Shown here piece after piece: positions 1-9,183 of a stretch of 64,000 nt of DNA; within the stretch, counting starts at the first letter, position 1, and every line of letters begins with the position of its first letter. The stretch is taken from positions 1 through 64,000 of the forward strand of contig CACOUL010000005.1 of assembly GCA_902630355.1 (NCBI GenBank). Direction: 5' to 3'. The notes beneath the pieces were generated by a model, which was not told where the DNA came from, did no database searches, and was given only the letters and a program-made list of their open reading frames with translations. The DNA is from Planctomycetaceae bacterium (lineage in GTDB: Bacteria > Planctomycetota > Planctomycetia > Pirellulales > UBA7805). Both the position numbers and the translations under genes were made by a program.

Positions 1-1550
1 TCGGTCGCTGAGTTGACCGCCGACTCGGGAATTTCGGCGACATCGGGACCTTGCTCGTCGAGGATGGTGAACATCGAAGCCGCCACCTTCTCATCAGTTG
101 GTGGCTCCTTTTCGACAATCTGATATGCCTCGTGGATCGTATCCTCCATGCTCAGGACAATCAGTTTCCCCTCCACCGTCATGACAAAAAGCTTGTTGTC
201 TGCCCCAGCGAGCGAAATGGGTACCGCATCAATCACGGTACTCCAAGAAACCTCAGGGGTTTCGCCTTCCGGTGGAATGTTGGCGGCAAAGAGGGCGTTC
301 CCCAAGCGACCGAAGACGCGACCGCCGACCACGATGTCGGCCCGCAAAGGCCCACTGACCCAACGTTCCAGATCAACTTCAGAAAACGTTTCGATGATCG
401 CTTGTTGATTCAATTGCCATATGACATTTCGGGCAGAGGCGGCACTGCTGAGCATCCCAGTGTAGCGGGCACCCCCGAAGAGCTTGGACCCGATAATCCG
501 CCGGCCGCTGGCAAAATAGAGATCCGTACTAAGTTCACTTTCCCGAAGGATGCCGCGACCGATTCCGATCTTTTCCGTGGATGAGGTCCCGATATCGATC
601 AGGTGATCGCCGTGGATCAGCCAATTTCCTAGCGTCGCAAGTTCGGTCCCGGTGATCCCGACCGAATCGTAATCGAGCGACTCGACTTCACCGCTCGTGG
701 CGCTGAAGAGCATTGCGGGTGCGTTCCCTTGAGGCACCAAGATGCGGTCGCCGCTCGCCACCAGGTAACCCCGATGACGCCGATCCACCAGTTCCGTGAA
801 GCGGTGAGTCGGGGTACCACCCGGCTCCACATCGTCGATATCGACATCGAATAAAAACACGCCATCAAAGGGCCAGCCCCCGATGGCAAAATACAGTTTT
901 GTGTCGAGGATTACCGGGCCCTTACAGATCGGCATCGTCGCCGAATCGGCGACTTTCGCGTTCTTGCGCCTCAGGGCGGCGACTGCATCGAACTCCCAAA
1001 GCACTGCCCCATCGGCGAGGGCCAAGCAGTAGATCGATCCGTTGTCGCAGGCGACGATCACCGATCCGTTTTCAGTCGCCACCGGCATAAAGCGGATCGT
1101 CGTATCGAGCGATTGTTCCCACTTCAGTTCGCCATCGTCAGCATGAAGCCCCGTGACCCTCCCGGTGTCCGGATGCACCAGGACGACGGTCTCTCCTTGA
1201 ATGATCGGTTCATAGATTTCCTCACCCGTATCGGTACGCGGCAGTGTTCGCTCGCCCTCCTCAAAAAATAAATTCGACTCGGTGATTGCCGCCTCAAGTT
1301 CTTGGGGCGTCGGCTTCGGGGGAGGCTCTTCGGAGTCGGATGGTGCTTCTTCATCCAACGCAAGATAAAAATCGTACTCCCAGATGCGTACGAGATTTTC
1401 TGGCAAAATGTCGGGGCTCACCCCGGCGCGTCCGGCATCGTAGCCGGCGGTTGCCCAGTTTTCGGCCTCGGCAGGCTGAGGCGCAACCCAACAGGCCAGG
1501 GCAAAGGCCAGAAAAATTCCAATCGGGGTTCGCAGGTACGAAGCTTGCAT
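1..1550 (-). CDS. Secreted PQQ-like beta-propeller repeat protein (3' end beyond window)
   Basis: This reading frame is not in the ORF track because it runs off the left edge; I translated it from the sequence. It starts at ATG 1550, with an in-frame TAA just upstream, and is open for about 516 codons. The first ~28 residues form a signal peptide (hydrophobic IGIFLAFALAC, then PAEAEN). Propeller-blade strands recur, for example VTGLHADDGELKWEQ, SIYCLALADGAVLWEFDA and LVASGDRILVPQG, typical of PQQ-like/WD40-like outer-membrane or periplasmic proteins. Its substrate is unknown. The blades look like a structural fold rather than a quinoprotein enzyme, since no PQQ-enzyme active-site motif was recognised. 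The C-terminus is not visible. Confidence 0.8.
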   Translation of the reverse strand, partial: MQASYLRTPIGIFLAFALACWVAPQPAEAENWATAGYDAGRAGVSPDILPENLVRIWEYDFYLALDEEAPSDSEEPPPKPTPQELEAAITESNLFFEEGERTLPRTDTGEEIYEPIIQGETVVLVHPDTGRVTGLHADDGELKWEQSLDTTIRFMPVATENGSVIVACDNGSIYCLALADGAVLWEFDAVAALRRKNAKVADSATMPICKGPVILDTKLYFAIGGWPFDGVFLFDVDIDDVEPGGTPTHRFTELVDRRHRGYLVASGDRILVPQGNAPAMLFSATSGEVESLDYDSVGITGTELATLGNWLIHGDHLIDIGTSSTEKIGIGRGILRESELSTDLYFASGRRIIGSKLFGGARYTGMLSSAASARNVIWQLNQQAIIETFSEVDLERWVSGPLRADIVVGGRVFGRLGNALFAANIPPEGETPEVSWSTVIDAVPISLAGADNKLFVMTVEGKLIVLSMEDTIHEAYQIVEKEPPTDEKVAASMFTILDEQGPDVAEIPESAVNSAT

Positions 1551-1848
1551 CAAGCTTCTCGTCAATCGGGTTTACGCGGGTTTATGGCAGGAGCGGACTC
1601 TTCTCTGTTGACACTAAAAACATGCCCGGTAATGACTTGAATCATCAGGCTGGTTTGCTTCATACTACCCGAATACGGCGGTCGATCCAACGCAAAATCT
1701 TACTTGTTCAACGTGAAAATCCCGGTCGCCGCACGCACGGTCCTTTTTCGGACAATCGGTCGGAAAATGACCGCCGGGAATGTAGACGCTCAGGGCACCC
1801 TTATCCCTTTTGGGCACTCCTCCTGACCATTCCGATCGGGAAGGGCTA
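1551..1848. other. Intergenic region between PQQ-propeller gene and PEP-CTERM gene
   Basis: About 298 bp lie between the start of the propeller gene and the stop of the PEP-CTERM gene, both on the minus strand. I see no convincing gene: the ORF-track entries here lack a family match and overlap real genes in other frames. It presumably holds the promoter of the propeller gene and the 3' end of the PEP-CTERM transcript. No clear T-tract terminator was found. Confidence 0.4.
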
Positions 1849-2622
1849 CTAAGAATTACGCCGCCGCCTCGTGGCACTTAGCGCGGCGAGTCCCAACAGC
1901 AGCAGCACAGAAGCGGACGGTTCCGGGACGGTGGTACCGGTGCCGGCGGGTGCCAATTGAAAATTCATGCTGTAGCTGGCCGTTGCATCGACGAACTGTT
2001 CGTCATAAGTGGACCACACATCAACCGCACCGCTAATGGCGACCTGATAGCGTGACGGCGCGAGCGTTCCGGTGAAATTGAACCCATAGGTTCCATCGGT
2101 GCCGGCCCAAAAATTGTGCAAGTAGGTCGAATTATTGACATCGTAAAGTTTAGCGTAGATATCAGCATACACCTCAGCTTCCAGTGAGTTCGAGACATTA
2201 CGGACGGCCGACCCATTTCCGCTAAAGAGGTAGTCTGAGGGACTCAGCACGTCAAAGGTGTACTGAAAACCTGAATACGAGTTGACGGAAGCTCCACCGG
2301 TGAATCCGCTCCACGCTGCATCGCCATACGCGGTACCGCTCGCGTGGATCGTGTCGCTCGCCATGTTGAACCAGGAATTCTGGTCCGCCGAACCATTAGA
2401 AGAGGGAATCCCGCCATTGGTTGCCGAAACGCTGTTATTGTAGGGCAGATAGCCGGCCACATTGTCGCTATCGACGACGTCGGCATATCCGTATTCGCTG
2501 ATGGTCGTCTCGATACCACGCAACACACTGACCGATGACATCTGCGTGGCCTCGGCAATCACCGCAGAAAAACCGATGGCAAAGAAAAACAGACCCACAA
2601 TAATCCCGTACAACTTACGCAT
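1849..2622 (-). CDS. PEP-CTERM sorting-domain protein
   Basis: A secreted protein of about 257 residues. I place the start at ATG 2622 (MRKLYGIIVGLFFFAIGFSA), preceded by a GGGGGAG ribosome site, rather than at the longer track start at 2718. A signal peptide spans roughly residues 1-24. The C-terminus has the tripartite exosortase signal: VPEP, a hydrophobic helix (SASVLLLLGLAAL), then an arginine cluster (RRRR). The middle is rich in Ser, Asn, Tyr and Gly and looks like a beta-sandwich surface protein. Such proteins are cut and sorted by an exosortase, which is not in this window. Function beyond surface or matrix export is unknown. Confidence 0.85.
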   Translation of the reverse strand: MRKLYGIIVGLFFFAIGFSAVIAEATQMSSVSVLRGIETTISEYGYADVVDSDNVAGYLPYNNSVSATNGGIPSSNGSADQNSWFNMASDTIHASGTAYGDAAWSGFTGGASVNSYSGFQYTFDVLSPSDYLFSGNGSAVRNVSNSLEAEVYADIYAKLYDVNNSTYLHNFWAGTDGTYGFNFTGTLAPSRYQVAISGAVDVWSTYDEQFVDATASYSMNFQLAPAGTGTTVPEPSASVLLLLGLAALSATRRRRNS

Positions 2623-2855
2623 GGCTCCCCCTGTGACTGCCCGAGATTGTGAAATTGCGGTTCGTGAGCAATCCCTCATGAATTCTGGATGGATGCAAAT
2701 CACATCGCATGAAGGCACCGTTATACTGCGGTTCTACGGGACCTGCAACCAATTTATCCACACGACCCTATCTCGCCGGGCCCTATTCCCAAGGGAGCAG
2801 TCAGATGGAAAAATCTTAAAAACAGAAGCGGACTCCAGAATTTTTGAGGACTGCG

Positions 2856-4382
2856 ATGCCTGAGTTCAGCCCCGGGGCAACCAAAGCTTACATTGCCGTC
2901 GACCTGGGCGCTGAGTCGGGCCGCGTGATCGTCGGACATCATGACGGAAAAAGACTTCAACTCGAATCTCTCCATCGCTTTGAGCACGCACCACTCCCGC
3001 TTCCCACGGGACTGCACTGGAATGTAACCGCACTCTGGTCGGGCATCCTTGAGGGACTGCAAAAGGCGGCCCGTTGGTCGCACGAAAACAAGGTGCCTCT
3101 GATTTCTCTCGGCGTAGACGCGTGGGGCGTCGATTTTGGCTTGATCGGATCGGGGGGCGAATTGCTCGGACTACCCCATTGCTATCGCGACCCGGCACAC
3201 GACAAGGCCTTCAACCGTTTGATGCAAAATCCTGGGGGTGAGGCAATCTACGAAGCAACCGGCATCCAGCTTTTAGGCCTCAACACACTTTTTCAAGTCG
3301 CGGCACGCCACGCAGCGGCACCGCAACTCATCGAAAGGGCTGAAACCCTGTTGTTCATGCCGGACCTTTTCCACTACTTTTTTACAGGTCAACGAACCGT
3401 CGAGGAAACCATCGCATCGACGAGCCAAATGACCGATGCCCGTACCGGAGATTGGGCGACGGGCCTACTTCAGCAGGTGGGCCTGCCGACACACATGCTG
3501 CCACCGCAAATCGCTTCCGGGAGTGTCGTCGGCCAGTTGTTGCCAGCGGTGGCCGAGTTTACGGGACTGCCCTCATCACTGCGCGTCGTGGCTCCGGCGG
3601 CGCACGATACCGCCTCAGCCGTGGCAGCCGTTCCGGCCACCGGAGACGCCCCTTGGTGCTATCTCTCGAGTGGAACCTGGTCGCTGATGGGCGCCGAACT
3701 CGACGCGCCGATCATCAGCGATGCGGCCCGCGACGCGCCGCTAACAAACGAACGGGGGGTGGAAGGCAAGGTCCGCTTCCTCAAGAACATCATCGGTCTC
3801 TGGTTGGTGCAGCAGTGCCGGGCCGATCTAGCCCGCAGCGACCGGGAGTACTCCTACAGCGAACTAACCGACCTTGCGGCTGCGGCACCGCCGCTTATCA
3901 CGCTGCTCGATCCCGACCACCCGCCCTTCATGTTGCCTGGGGACATGCTCGGCAAGATTGCCGCTTATGCGCAAAAGACCGGCCAACCGGTGCCGGCGGG
4001 AATCGGCGAATCGGTGCGGGCGTGCCTCGAGACCCTTGCACTCACCTACCGCCGTACTCTTGATTCGCTTGAGAACGTCACAAAAGACCGCTACAACGTC
4101 TTGCATATCGTGGGAGGCGGCAGCAAAAACGGCCTCCTTTGCCAGATGACCGCCGATGCGCTGGATCGGACCGTGATCGCAGGCCCCGACGAGGCGACCG
4201 CCGCCGGCAACGTTCTCACGCAGGCGTTGGGCTGTGGCGACGTCGACAATCTCGCTCAAATTCGCCAGATGGTTGCTGCCTCGTGGGAACCGAAGGAGTA
4301 TCATTCGAACCACACACCCGCCTGGGACGATGCCTACCAGAAATTCCTCGCTTTACGCGGCGAAACCCCAAAGGCCGACTGA
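2856..4382 (+). CDS. rhaB: Rhamnulokinase (FGGY carbohydrate kinase)
   Basis: Predicted to phosphorylate L-rhamnulose with ATP to rhamnulose-1-phosphate in the cytoplasm. The 508-residue protein has the FGGY actin-like fold: an N-terminal nucleotide loop (VDLGAESGRVIVG), a substrate-domain segment (SLGVDAWGVDFGL), SSGTWSLMG in the middle and a C-terminal ATP-binding stretch (HIVGGGSKNGLLCQ). GAESGR and the GTWSL block are typical of RhaB rather than glycerol or xylulose kinases. The track start is TTG 2844; ATG 2856 is preferred because GAGG lies a proper distance upstream. Its stop overlaps the next start by one base (TGATG), so the pair is probably translationally coupled. Fuculokinase activity cannot be excluded. 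Confidence 0.87.
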   Translation: MPEFSPGATKAYIAVDLGAESGRVIVGHHDGKRLQLESLHRFEHAPLPLPTGLHWNVTALWSGILEGLQKAARWSHENKVPLISLGVDAWGVDFGLIGSGGELLGLPHCYRDPAHDKAFNRLMQNPGGEAIYEATGIQLLGLNTLFQVAARHAAAPQLIERAETLLFMPDLFHYFFTGQRTVEETIASTSQMTDARTGDWATGLLQQVGLPTHMLPPQIASGSVVGQLLPAVAEFTGLPSSLRVVAPAAHDTASAVAAVPATGDAPWCYLSSGTWSLMGAELDAPIISDAARDAPLTNERGVEGKVRFLKNIIGLWLVQQCRADLARSDREYSYSELTDLAAAAPPLITLLDPDHPPFMLPGDMLGKIAAYAQKTGQPVPAGIGESVRACLETLALTYRRTLDSLENVTKDRYNVLHIVGGGSKNGLLCQMTADALDRTVIAGPDEATAAGNVLTQALGCGDVDNLAQIRQMVAASWEPKEYHSNHTPAWDDAYQKFLALRGETPKAD

Positions 4383-5545
4383 TGGAATCCGACTTTAACT
4401 CCGAATACCCATCGATCGACCACCTCCGCGAAAAGGCCCGTAAGCGAATGCCGGGCTTTGCCTTCGACTACCTGGAAGGGGGCTGCAATTCGAATATCAA
4501 TCGCCAGCGCAATACCGATGAGATCCGTGCCGTCCAATTGCGGCCCTACTACATCGGCGACTATGCGGGGGCGGATCAGCGGACGGAACTCTTCGGCGAA
4601 ATTTATGCCGCGCCCTTCGGGATTGCCCCCATCGGACTGCAGGGACTCATGTGGCCCCGCTCGTGCGAAATACTGGCCGAGGCTGCCGCAGCAAACAATA
4701 TTCCCTTTTGCCTCTCAACGGTGGGCACGGCAAGCATTGAGCAAATCGCCCAGATCACCGGCGGTCGGGCCTGGTTCCAACTCTACCATCCGGTCGAGGA
4801 TACGCTCCGCGACAAACTGATCGCCCGCGCAGCCGATGCCGGCCTCCCGGTGCTGGTCATCCTGGCCGACACACCCACCTTCGGCTATCGGCCGAAGGAG
4901 ATTCGCAATGGACTTTCGATCCCGCCGCGGATGACACTGAGAAACATCGGCCAGATGCTCACTCATCCGGCATGGTGCGCCGGTCAACTCGCGGCCGGAA
5001 AACCGGAATTTGCCACGATGAAGCCCTACATCCCAAAGGGCCTCGACATGAAACATCTTGGGCTGTTCATGAACAAAACGTTCTCGGGCCGCCTGAACGA
5101 AGACCGGATCAAAGCGCTGCGCGACCTTTGGAAGGGCAAGCTGGTGGTCAAGGGGATCGTCACCGAGGAGGACGCGGAAAAGGTCATTGCCCTCGGGGCC
5201 GACGGCCTGATCGCTTCGAATCACGGGGGCCGCCAGCTCGATGCGGGCCAATCGACCATCCGGCCGATGACGCACTTGGCCAAAAAGTACGGCGATCGCA
5301 TCACCGTGATGCTCGATTCGGGAATTCGCACCGGGCCCGATATCGCCTGCGGTCTGGCGAGCGGGGCCCAGTTCACGTTTCTCGGACGCTCCTTCATGTA
5401 TGGCGTTGCCGCGCTGGGAAAAAAGGGCGGCCTCCACACGATCTTCATGCTCAAACGGCAACTGCAGCAGGTCATGGAACAATTGGCCTGTGCCCGCGTT
5501 ACCGATTTCCCGAATCATCTCATCCAAGAAGAAACATCCCGGTGA
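4382..5545 (+). CDS. FMN-dependent alpha-hydroxy-acid dehydrogenase (L-lactate dehydrogenase-like)
   Basis: A TIM-barrel flavoprotein of 387 residues, predicted to oxidise an L-2-hydroxy acid, most plausibly L-lactate, passing electrons to quinone or oxygen. Visible family features are the N-terminal ARKRMPGFAFDYLEGG, the catalytic-base segment IASNHGGRQLDAG (His near residue 281) and the phosphate-binding GIRTGPDIACGLASGA. The ORF track extends it upstream to 4139, but that part lies inside rhaB in another frame. ATG 4382 overlaps the rhaB stop by one base. The context suggests use of lactate formed from rhamnose or fucose via lactaldehyde. Glycolate oxidase or another 2-hydroxy-acid specificity is possible. 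Confidence 0.85.
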   Translation: MESDFNSEYPSIDHLREKARKRMPGFAFDYLEGGCNSNINRQRNTDEIRAVQLRPYYIGDYAGADQRTELFGEIYAAPFGIAPIGLQGLMWPRSCEILAEAAAANNIPFCLSTVGTASIEQIAQITGGRAWFQLYHPVEDTLRDKLIARAADAGLPVLVILADTPTFGYRPKEIRNGLSIPPRMTLRNIGQMLTHPAWCAGQLAAGKPEFATMKPYIPKGLDMKHLGLFMNKTFSGRLNEDRIKALRDLWKGKLVVKGIVTEEDAEKVIALGADGLIASNHGGRQLDAGQSTIRPMTHLAKKYGDRITVMLDSGIRTGPDIACGLASGAQFTFLGRSFMYGVAALGKKGGLHTIFMLKRQLQQVMEQLACARVTDFPNHLIQEETSR

Positions 5546-5556
5546 GGTGGGTGCCA

Positions 5557-5572
5557 CAGCAGTAGGCTGCTG
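5557..5572. repeat. Short inverted repeat (CAGCAG-TAGG-CTGCTG)
   Basis: A perfect 6-bp inverted repeat with a 4-base loop lies 11 bp after the hydroxy-acid dehydrogenase stop and before glyQS. It could fold in the transcript. No U-tract follows directly, so it does not qualify as a standard intrinsic terminator. Confidence 0.4.
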
Positions 5573-5610
5573 AGTAGACTACGCGTTTTGGACCGGGCGG
5601 AGAGCTTTTT

Positions 5611-7218
5611 ATGGACATGGATAAACTCGTCTCGCTCTGCAAGCGAAGGGGCTTCCTCTTTCAGTCGAGCGACATCTATGGCGGGCTGCAAGGCTTTTGG
5701 GACTACGGTCCGCTCGGCGTCGAGCTGAAGCGCAATATCAAAGAAGCCTGGTGGCGCGATATGGTCACCAGCCACGACGAACTCGAACCGCTCCCCGGTG
5801 CCCCGACCGCCTATGAGATGACCGGGCTCGACTGCACGATCATCATGCACCCCCAGGTCTGGAAATGCTCGGGACACTACGACCTTTTCCACGATTTCAT
5901 GGTCGATTGCCGCGAATCGAAAAAAAGATACCGTCACGATCAACTCCGCGGCCGCTGGGCTGAGTACGACGGACGCCGGGTTTTTATTGCCTGCGAAGGG
6001 GGAGGCGAGGAGGGACTGGAGCAGACGCGGGCCCATGCACTCAAATTCTTCAATCTACGATCCAAGCAGGCAGATCGCGTCGCGTGGGACGAATCGCTTA
6101 TCCCGCTGACCGAGGTCGAAGACTTTGCGAAGGTCCTGGCGCCCGATGCCAAAACGCTCGGCACCCTGACCGCACCGCGGGAATTCAATCTGATGTTCAA
6201 AACGATCGTCGGCGCGTTGGGCGGGGAGGAAGACGCCGCATTCCTTCGTCCTGAAACGGCCCAGGGAATCTTTGTTAATTTTAAAAATGTCGTCGACAGC
6301 ACGCGGGTCAAAATCCCGTTTGGCATCGCCCAGATCGGCAAAAGCTTTCGCAACGAAATTACGCCTCGCAATTTCACCTTCCGTTCGCGCGAATTCGAAC
6401 AGATGGAAATTGAATTCTTTTGCCATCCCGATTCGTCGGCAGACTGGTATCGCTATTGGCGCGATCGTCGTTTGCGGTGGTATCGCGAACTGGGTCTCGC
6501 CGAAGAACGATTGATTTTGCGGGAACACGAGGAAAGTGAACTGAGCCACTACTCCAATGGTACGGCCGACATCGAATATGCCTTTCCCTTCTTACCTCCT
6601 GGTGAGTTCGGTGAACTGGAGGGGATTGCCCACCGCGGCGATTTTGACCTACGAAGCCACATGGAGGGCAAACTGGACGAAAAGCGGCGACCGCTCGAGG
6701 TCCAACTCGATGAACATGGAAAGCCGGTGCATCGCGGGAGTGGTAAGGATCTTACTTATCGAGACGAGGTGGCAGGCGATCGCTTCATTCCTCACGTGAT
6801 CGAGCCCTCGGCCGGTGCGGACCGCGCGGCGCTCGCGTTTCTGTGTGAAGCGTTCAGCGAAGATGAAGCACCGGACGATAAAGGTAAAATGCAGACGCGG
6901 ACTGTGCTGAAATTGCATCCCCGCATCGCCCCGATCAAGGCGGCCGTGTTTCCGCTAGTGAAAAAGGACGGAATGCCGGAAAAAGCCCGCCAGTTGTATC
7001 GCACGCTCAAAAAGCGGTGGAATGTATTCTACGATGAGAAAGGGGCCGTCGGTCGACGCTACCGCCGCCAGGACGAAGCGGGAACGCCGTTTTGTCTCAC
7101 TATCGATGGCCAAACGCTCGAGGACGACACCGTGACAATCCGCGACCGCGACTCACTCGAGCAGTGGCGATGCCCGCTGGCCGACTGCGAGGCGGAACTG
7201 GCCGCGAAACTCAGCTAA
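5611..7218 (+). CDS. glyQS: Glycyl-tRNA synthetase, homodimeric class II type
   Basis: Charges tRNA-Gly with glycine in the cytoplasm. At 535 residues it matches the single-chain alpha2 GlyRS rather than the split GlyQ/GlyS type. The N-terminus (LVSLCKRRGFLFQSSDIYGG) is diagnostic for this family. The class II core includes FLRPETAQGIFVNF, the motif 2 region FRNEITPRNFTFRSREF and the specificity segment EQMEIEFFCHP. The C-terminal anticodon-binding domain is visible as IAPIKAAVFPLVKK through GTPFCLTIDG. The start at ATG 5611 fits the family N-terminus. The gene stands alone after a 65-bp gap, so it probably has its own promoter. Confidence 0.97.
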   Translation: MDMDKLVSLCKRRGFLFQSSDIYGGLQGFWDYGPLGVELKRNIKEAWWRDMVTSHDELEPLPGAPTAYEMTGLDCTIIMHPQVWKCSGHYDLFHDFMVDCRESKKRYRHDQLRGRWAEYDGRRVFIACEGGGEEGLEQTRAHALKFFNLRSKQADRVAWDESLIPLTEVEDFAKVLAPDAKTLGTLTAPREFNLMFKTIVGALGGEEDAAFLRPETAQGIFVNFKNVVDSTRVKIPFGIAQIGKSFRNEITPRNFTFRSREFEQMEIEFFCHPDSSADWYRYWRDRRLRWYRELGLAEERLILREHEESELSHYSNGTADIEYAFPFLPPGEFGELEGIAHRGDFDLRSHMEGKLDEKRRPLEVQLDEHGKPVHRGSGKDLTYRDEVAGDRFIPHVIEPSAGADRAALAFLCEAFSEDEAPDDKGKMQTRTVLKLHPRIAPIKAAVFPLVKKDGMPEKARQLYRTLKKRWNVFYDEKGAVGRRYRRQDEAGTPFCLTIDGQTLEDDTVTIRDRDSLEQWRCPLADCEAELAAKLS

Positions 7219-7413
7219 CGGTCGCCGGAATATTCGCTACAGCACGTTGCTCGCGGTCAGGTTGTACCGGCTCGCGCGGCTGCGATGCCCGACCAGCTTC
7301 ACTGATCGGTATATTTTCTCGATTTCGCCTCTCTTGCCATCGCTTTATCGGGAAGGATTGATTGCCGCCCGATCGTGGCGAGCAAATACAACTTCCCCAG
7401 GAGGAAACCGCTG

Positions 7414-7692
7414 ATGACTACCGCAACGCTGAATAACCTGACGGCTGACGAGACGATGAGTGAAGCGATGATCGATGCCGAAGTGCAAAATGATAAAAAA
7501 ACCGAGGGACGACGACGGAACATCGACCCGACCACCTGCGAGCGGGATTATTCGTACGATGAAATCGAATTTATGCAGGCCCTCGATGAGTACAAGCGGG
7601 ACGCGAAGCGGATGTTTCCGACCTGCAGTGAAATTCTCGAAGTGCTACGAAAACTCGGTTACACCAAGGATGTATCCCTCCCGGAAAGCTAG
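7414..7692 (+). CDS. Small conserved-looking protein of unknown function
   Basis: A 92-residue acidic, soluble protein without signal peptide or membrane segment. ATG 7414 is chosen because AGGAGG lies at ideal distance; the track start at 7375 adds an unlikely leader. The N-terminal half is polar and probably disordered. The C-terminal half ([26 protein letters not shown], then [11 protein letters not shown]) looks like a compact helical domain. From memory similar short proteins occur in planctomycetes, but I cannot name a domain. No operon partner is evident: glyQS ends 195 bp upstream and the porin starts 187 bp downstream. Confidence 0.7.
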   Translation: MTTATLNNLTADETMSEAMIDAEVQNDKKTEGRRRNIDPTTCERDYSYDEIEFMQALDEYKRDAKRMFPTCSEILEVLRKLGYTKDVSLPES

Positions 7693-7745
7693 TAGCCAGC
7701 AGTGCCATCGGCGATGAGGAAAAGGGCGCAATTCAAAAAGTTTAG

Positions 7746-7778
7746 CGGAGAGATGTGCGGGACAAAAAATTCTCTCCG
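7746..7778. repeat. Inverted repeat upstream of fadL-like gene
   Basis: A perfect 8-bp inverted repeat (CGGAGAGA ... TCTCTCCG) with a 17-base spacer containing an A-run lies about 100 bp before the porin start. It could be a leader hairpin, the end of the preceding transcript or an operator. Only the symmetry is directly visible. Confidence 0.35.
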
Positions 7779-7879
7779 TCTCGTGTGACAACCATCCGAT
7801 AGTTCACGTAACGAATCGGATTCTGATCCAAATGGTCACGGACGACCCTCGGTTTTCAACACGGCAAAGGATTGCAACC

Positions 7880-9103
7880 ATGCGGATTGTCAATCGATTT
7901 CTGCTTGTGCTCTGTTTGGGTATGCTGATGCGATGCCCCGCACTGGCCCAACCCTACGGCGTATCGGGTGGAAATAATCTGATGCCTGCATCCGGAGGCA
8001 TGGGGGGCACGAGCGTTGCCCGCCCGCAGGATTTCCTCTCCGCCATCAACTTCAATCCCTCGGCACTCACGCAATATGAGGGAACCCAGTTCACGTTGGC
8101 CGGCACTTGGGCCGAACCGACATTCAACCTGGATCAAAACGCGGCCATCCCATCGCTCGGAGTGACGCCGTTTAACGCCAAATCGAGTGCGCCCGGGATC
8201 CTCGCACCGAATATCGGCGTATTCCAACAAATGGAAGTCAACGGTCACGATATGCATGTGGGATTGGCACTAATCTCCGCCTCGGGACTCGGAACCAACT
8301 TCCTGCATATGCCACAGTCGGGAAGTGCCTCTTCCTACTTACTTGTTCTGGAGGTCGCACCGAGTGTCGGCTTTCAGCTGACCGACGATTTGGCCGTTGG
8401 TGCCGGCGTCTTCCTTGGCACTGCCTTTTTAGAGGGGCCCTACGTTGCCCGCTCGGCGATGACCAACGATTATGCGCTCCGCGCGAACGTGGGGCTCGAC
8501 TACGATATGTCGGACGAGACCAACCTGGGATTCTTCTGGAAAACGCGTCAGAACTTTACGTTCCACAACCAGGAAGTCCTTGTACCGGGCACGGCCGGCA
8601 ACGACATTCATCTCGGCCTTCCCGAACAGTTCGGTATCGGTATTGCCAACACCAGTCTCGTCGATGGCCGCCTTTTACTCGCCGCCGATGTCCTGTACTT
8701 CATGTGGGATACGGCCGATTTCTGGAAAAACCAGTACCGCAACCAGTGGATCCTTCAACTTGGAATGCAATACGAACTCAACGACCATATAAAGATCCGC
8801 GCAGGCTACGACTTTGCCGAAAACCCGATCGACGACAATGTGGGCACGACTGGAACCCCCGACCAAAACGCTGCGGCGAAATATACGCAGGCCCAGTTCG
8901 GCGTGATCAACGAAAATCGCTTCACTTTCGGCGTAGGAGCGGCGGATGTTTTGCCGGGGCTCGACTTCGACTTTTTTGCGGGCGGCATGCCACGTGTCTC
9001 CCATAATTTCGGGCCCGATACCCTCGTCAATCTCGAGAGCTACTGGATCGGAGCCGGTTTGACCTGGCGGTTCAGCGACATGTACTACATCGAGCGCCGC
9101 TGA
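7880..9103 (+). CDS. OmpP1/FadL/TodX-family outer-membrane transport protein
   Basis: A predicted outer-membrane beta-barrel of 407 residues for long-chain fatty acids or other hydrophobic compounds. A signal peptide is visible (RFLLVLCLGMLMRCPALAQ). After it comes the FadL-like hatch region GVSGGNNLMPASGGMGGTSVARPQD, then NFNPSALTQYEGTQFTLA. FadL proteins share the NPA-like motif here read as NPSALT. Amphipathic strands alternate through to the C-terminal WIGAGLTWRFSDMYYIERR. The start was moved from 7832 to ATG 7880 so that the signal peptide begins at the N-terminus. Substrate is not deducible. It has no obvious operon partner. Confidence 0.82.
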   Translation: MRIVNRFLLVLCLGMLMRCPALAQPYGVSGGNNLMPASGGMGGTSVARPQDFLSAINFNPSALTQYEGTQFTLAGTWAEPTFNLDQNAAIPSLGVTPFNAKSSAPGILAPNIGVFQQMEVNGHDMHVGLALISASGLGTNFLHMPQSGSASSYLLVLEVAPSVGFQLTDDLAVGAGVFLGTAFLEGPYVARSAMTNDYALRANVGLDYDMSDETNLGFFWKTRQNFTFHNQEVLVPGTAGNDIHLGLPEQFGIGIANTSLVDGRLLLAADVLYFMWDTADFWKNQYRNQWILQLGMQYELNDHIKIRAGYDFAENPIDDNVGTTGTPDQNAAAKYTQAQFGVINENRFTFGVGAADVLPGLDFDFFAGGMPRVSHNFGPDTLVNLESYWIGAGLTWRFSDMYYIERR

Positions 9104-9183
9104 GCATCGGGTCGCTTGCCCAATCGCAGCAGGCCTCCGATAATGGCCGCTCCTCCATCCCTTCGATCTCTGCGGCCACCGCC

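Noticed and set aside
4139-4381. Upstream extension of the hydroxy-acid dehydrogenase ORF
   Set aside because: The extension overlaps rhaB in another frame and lacks homology; ATG 4382 matches the family N-terminus.
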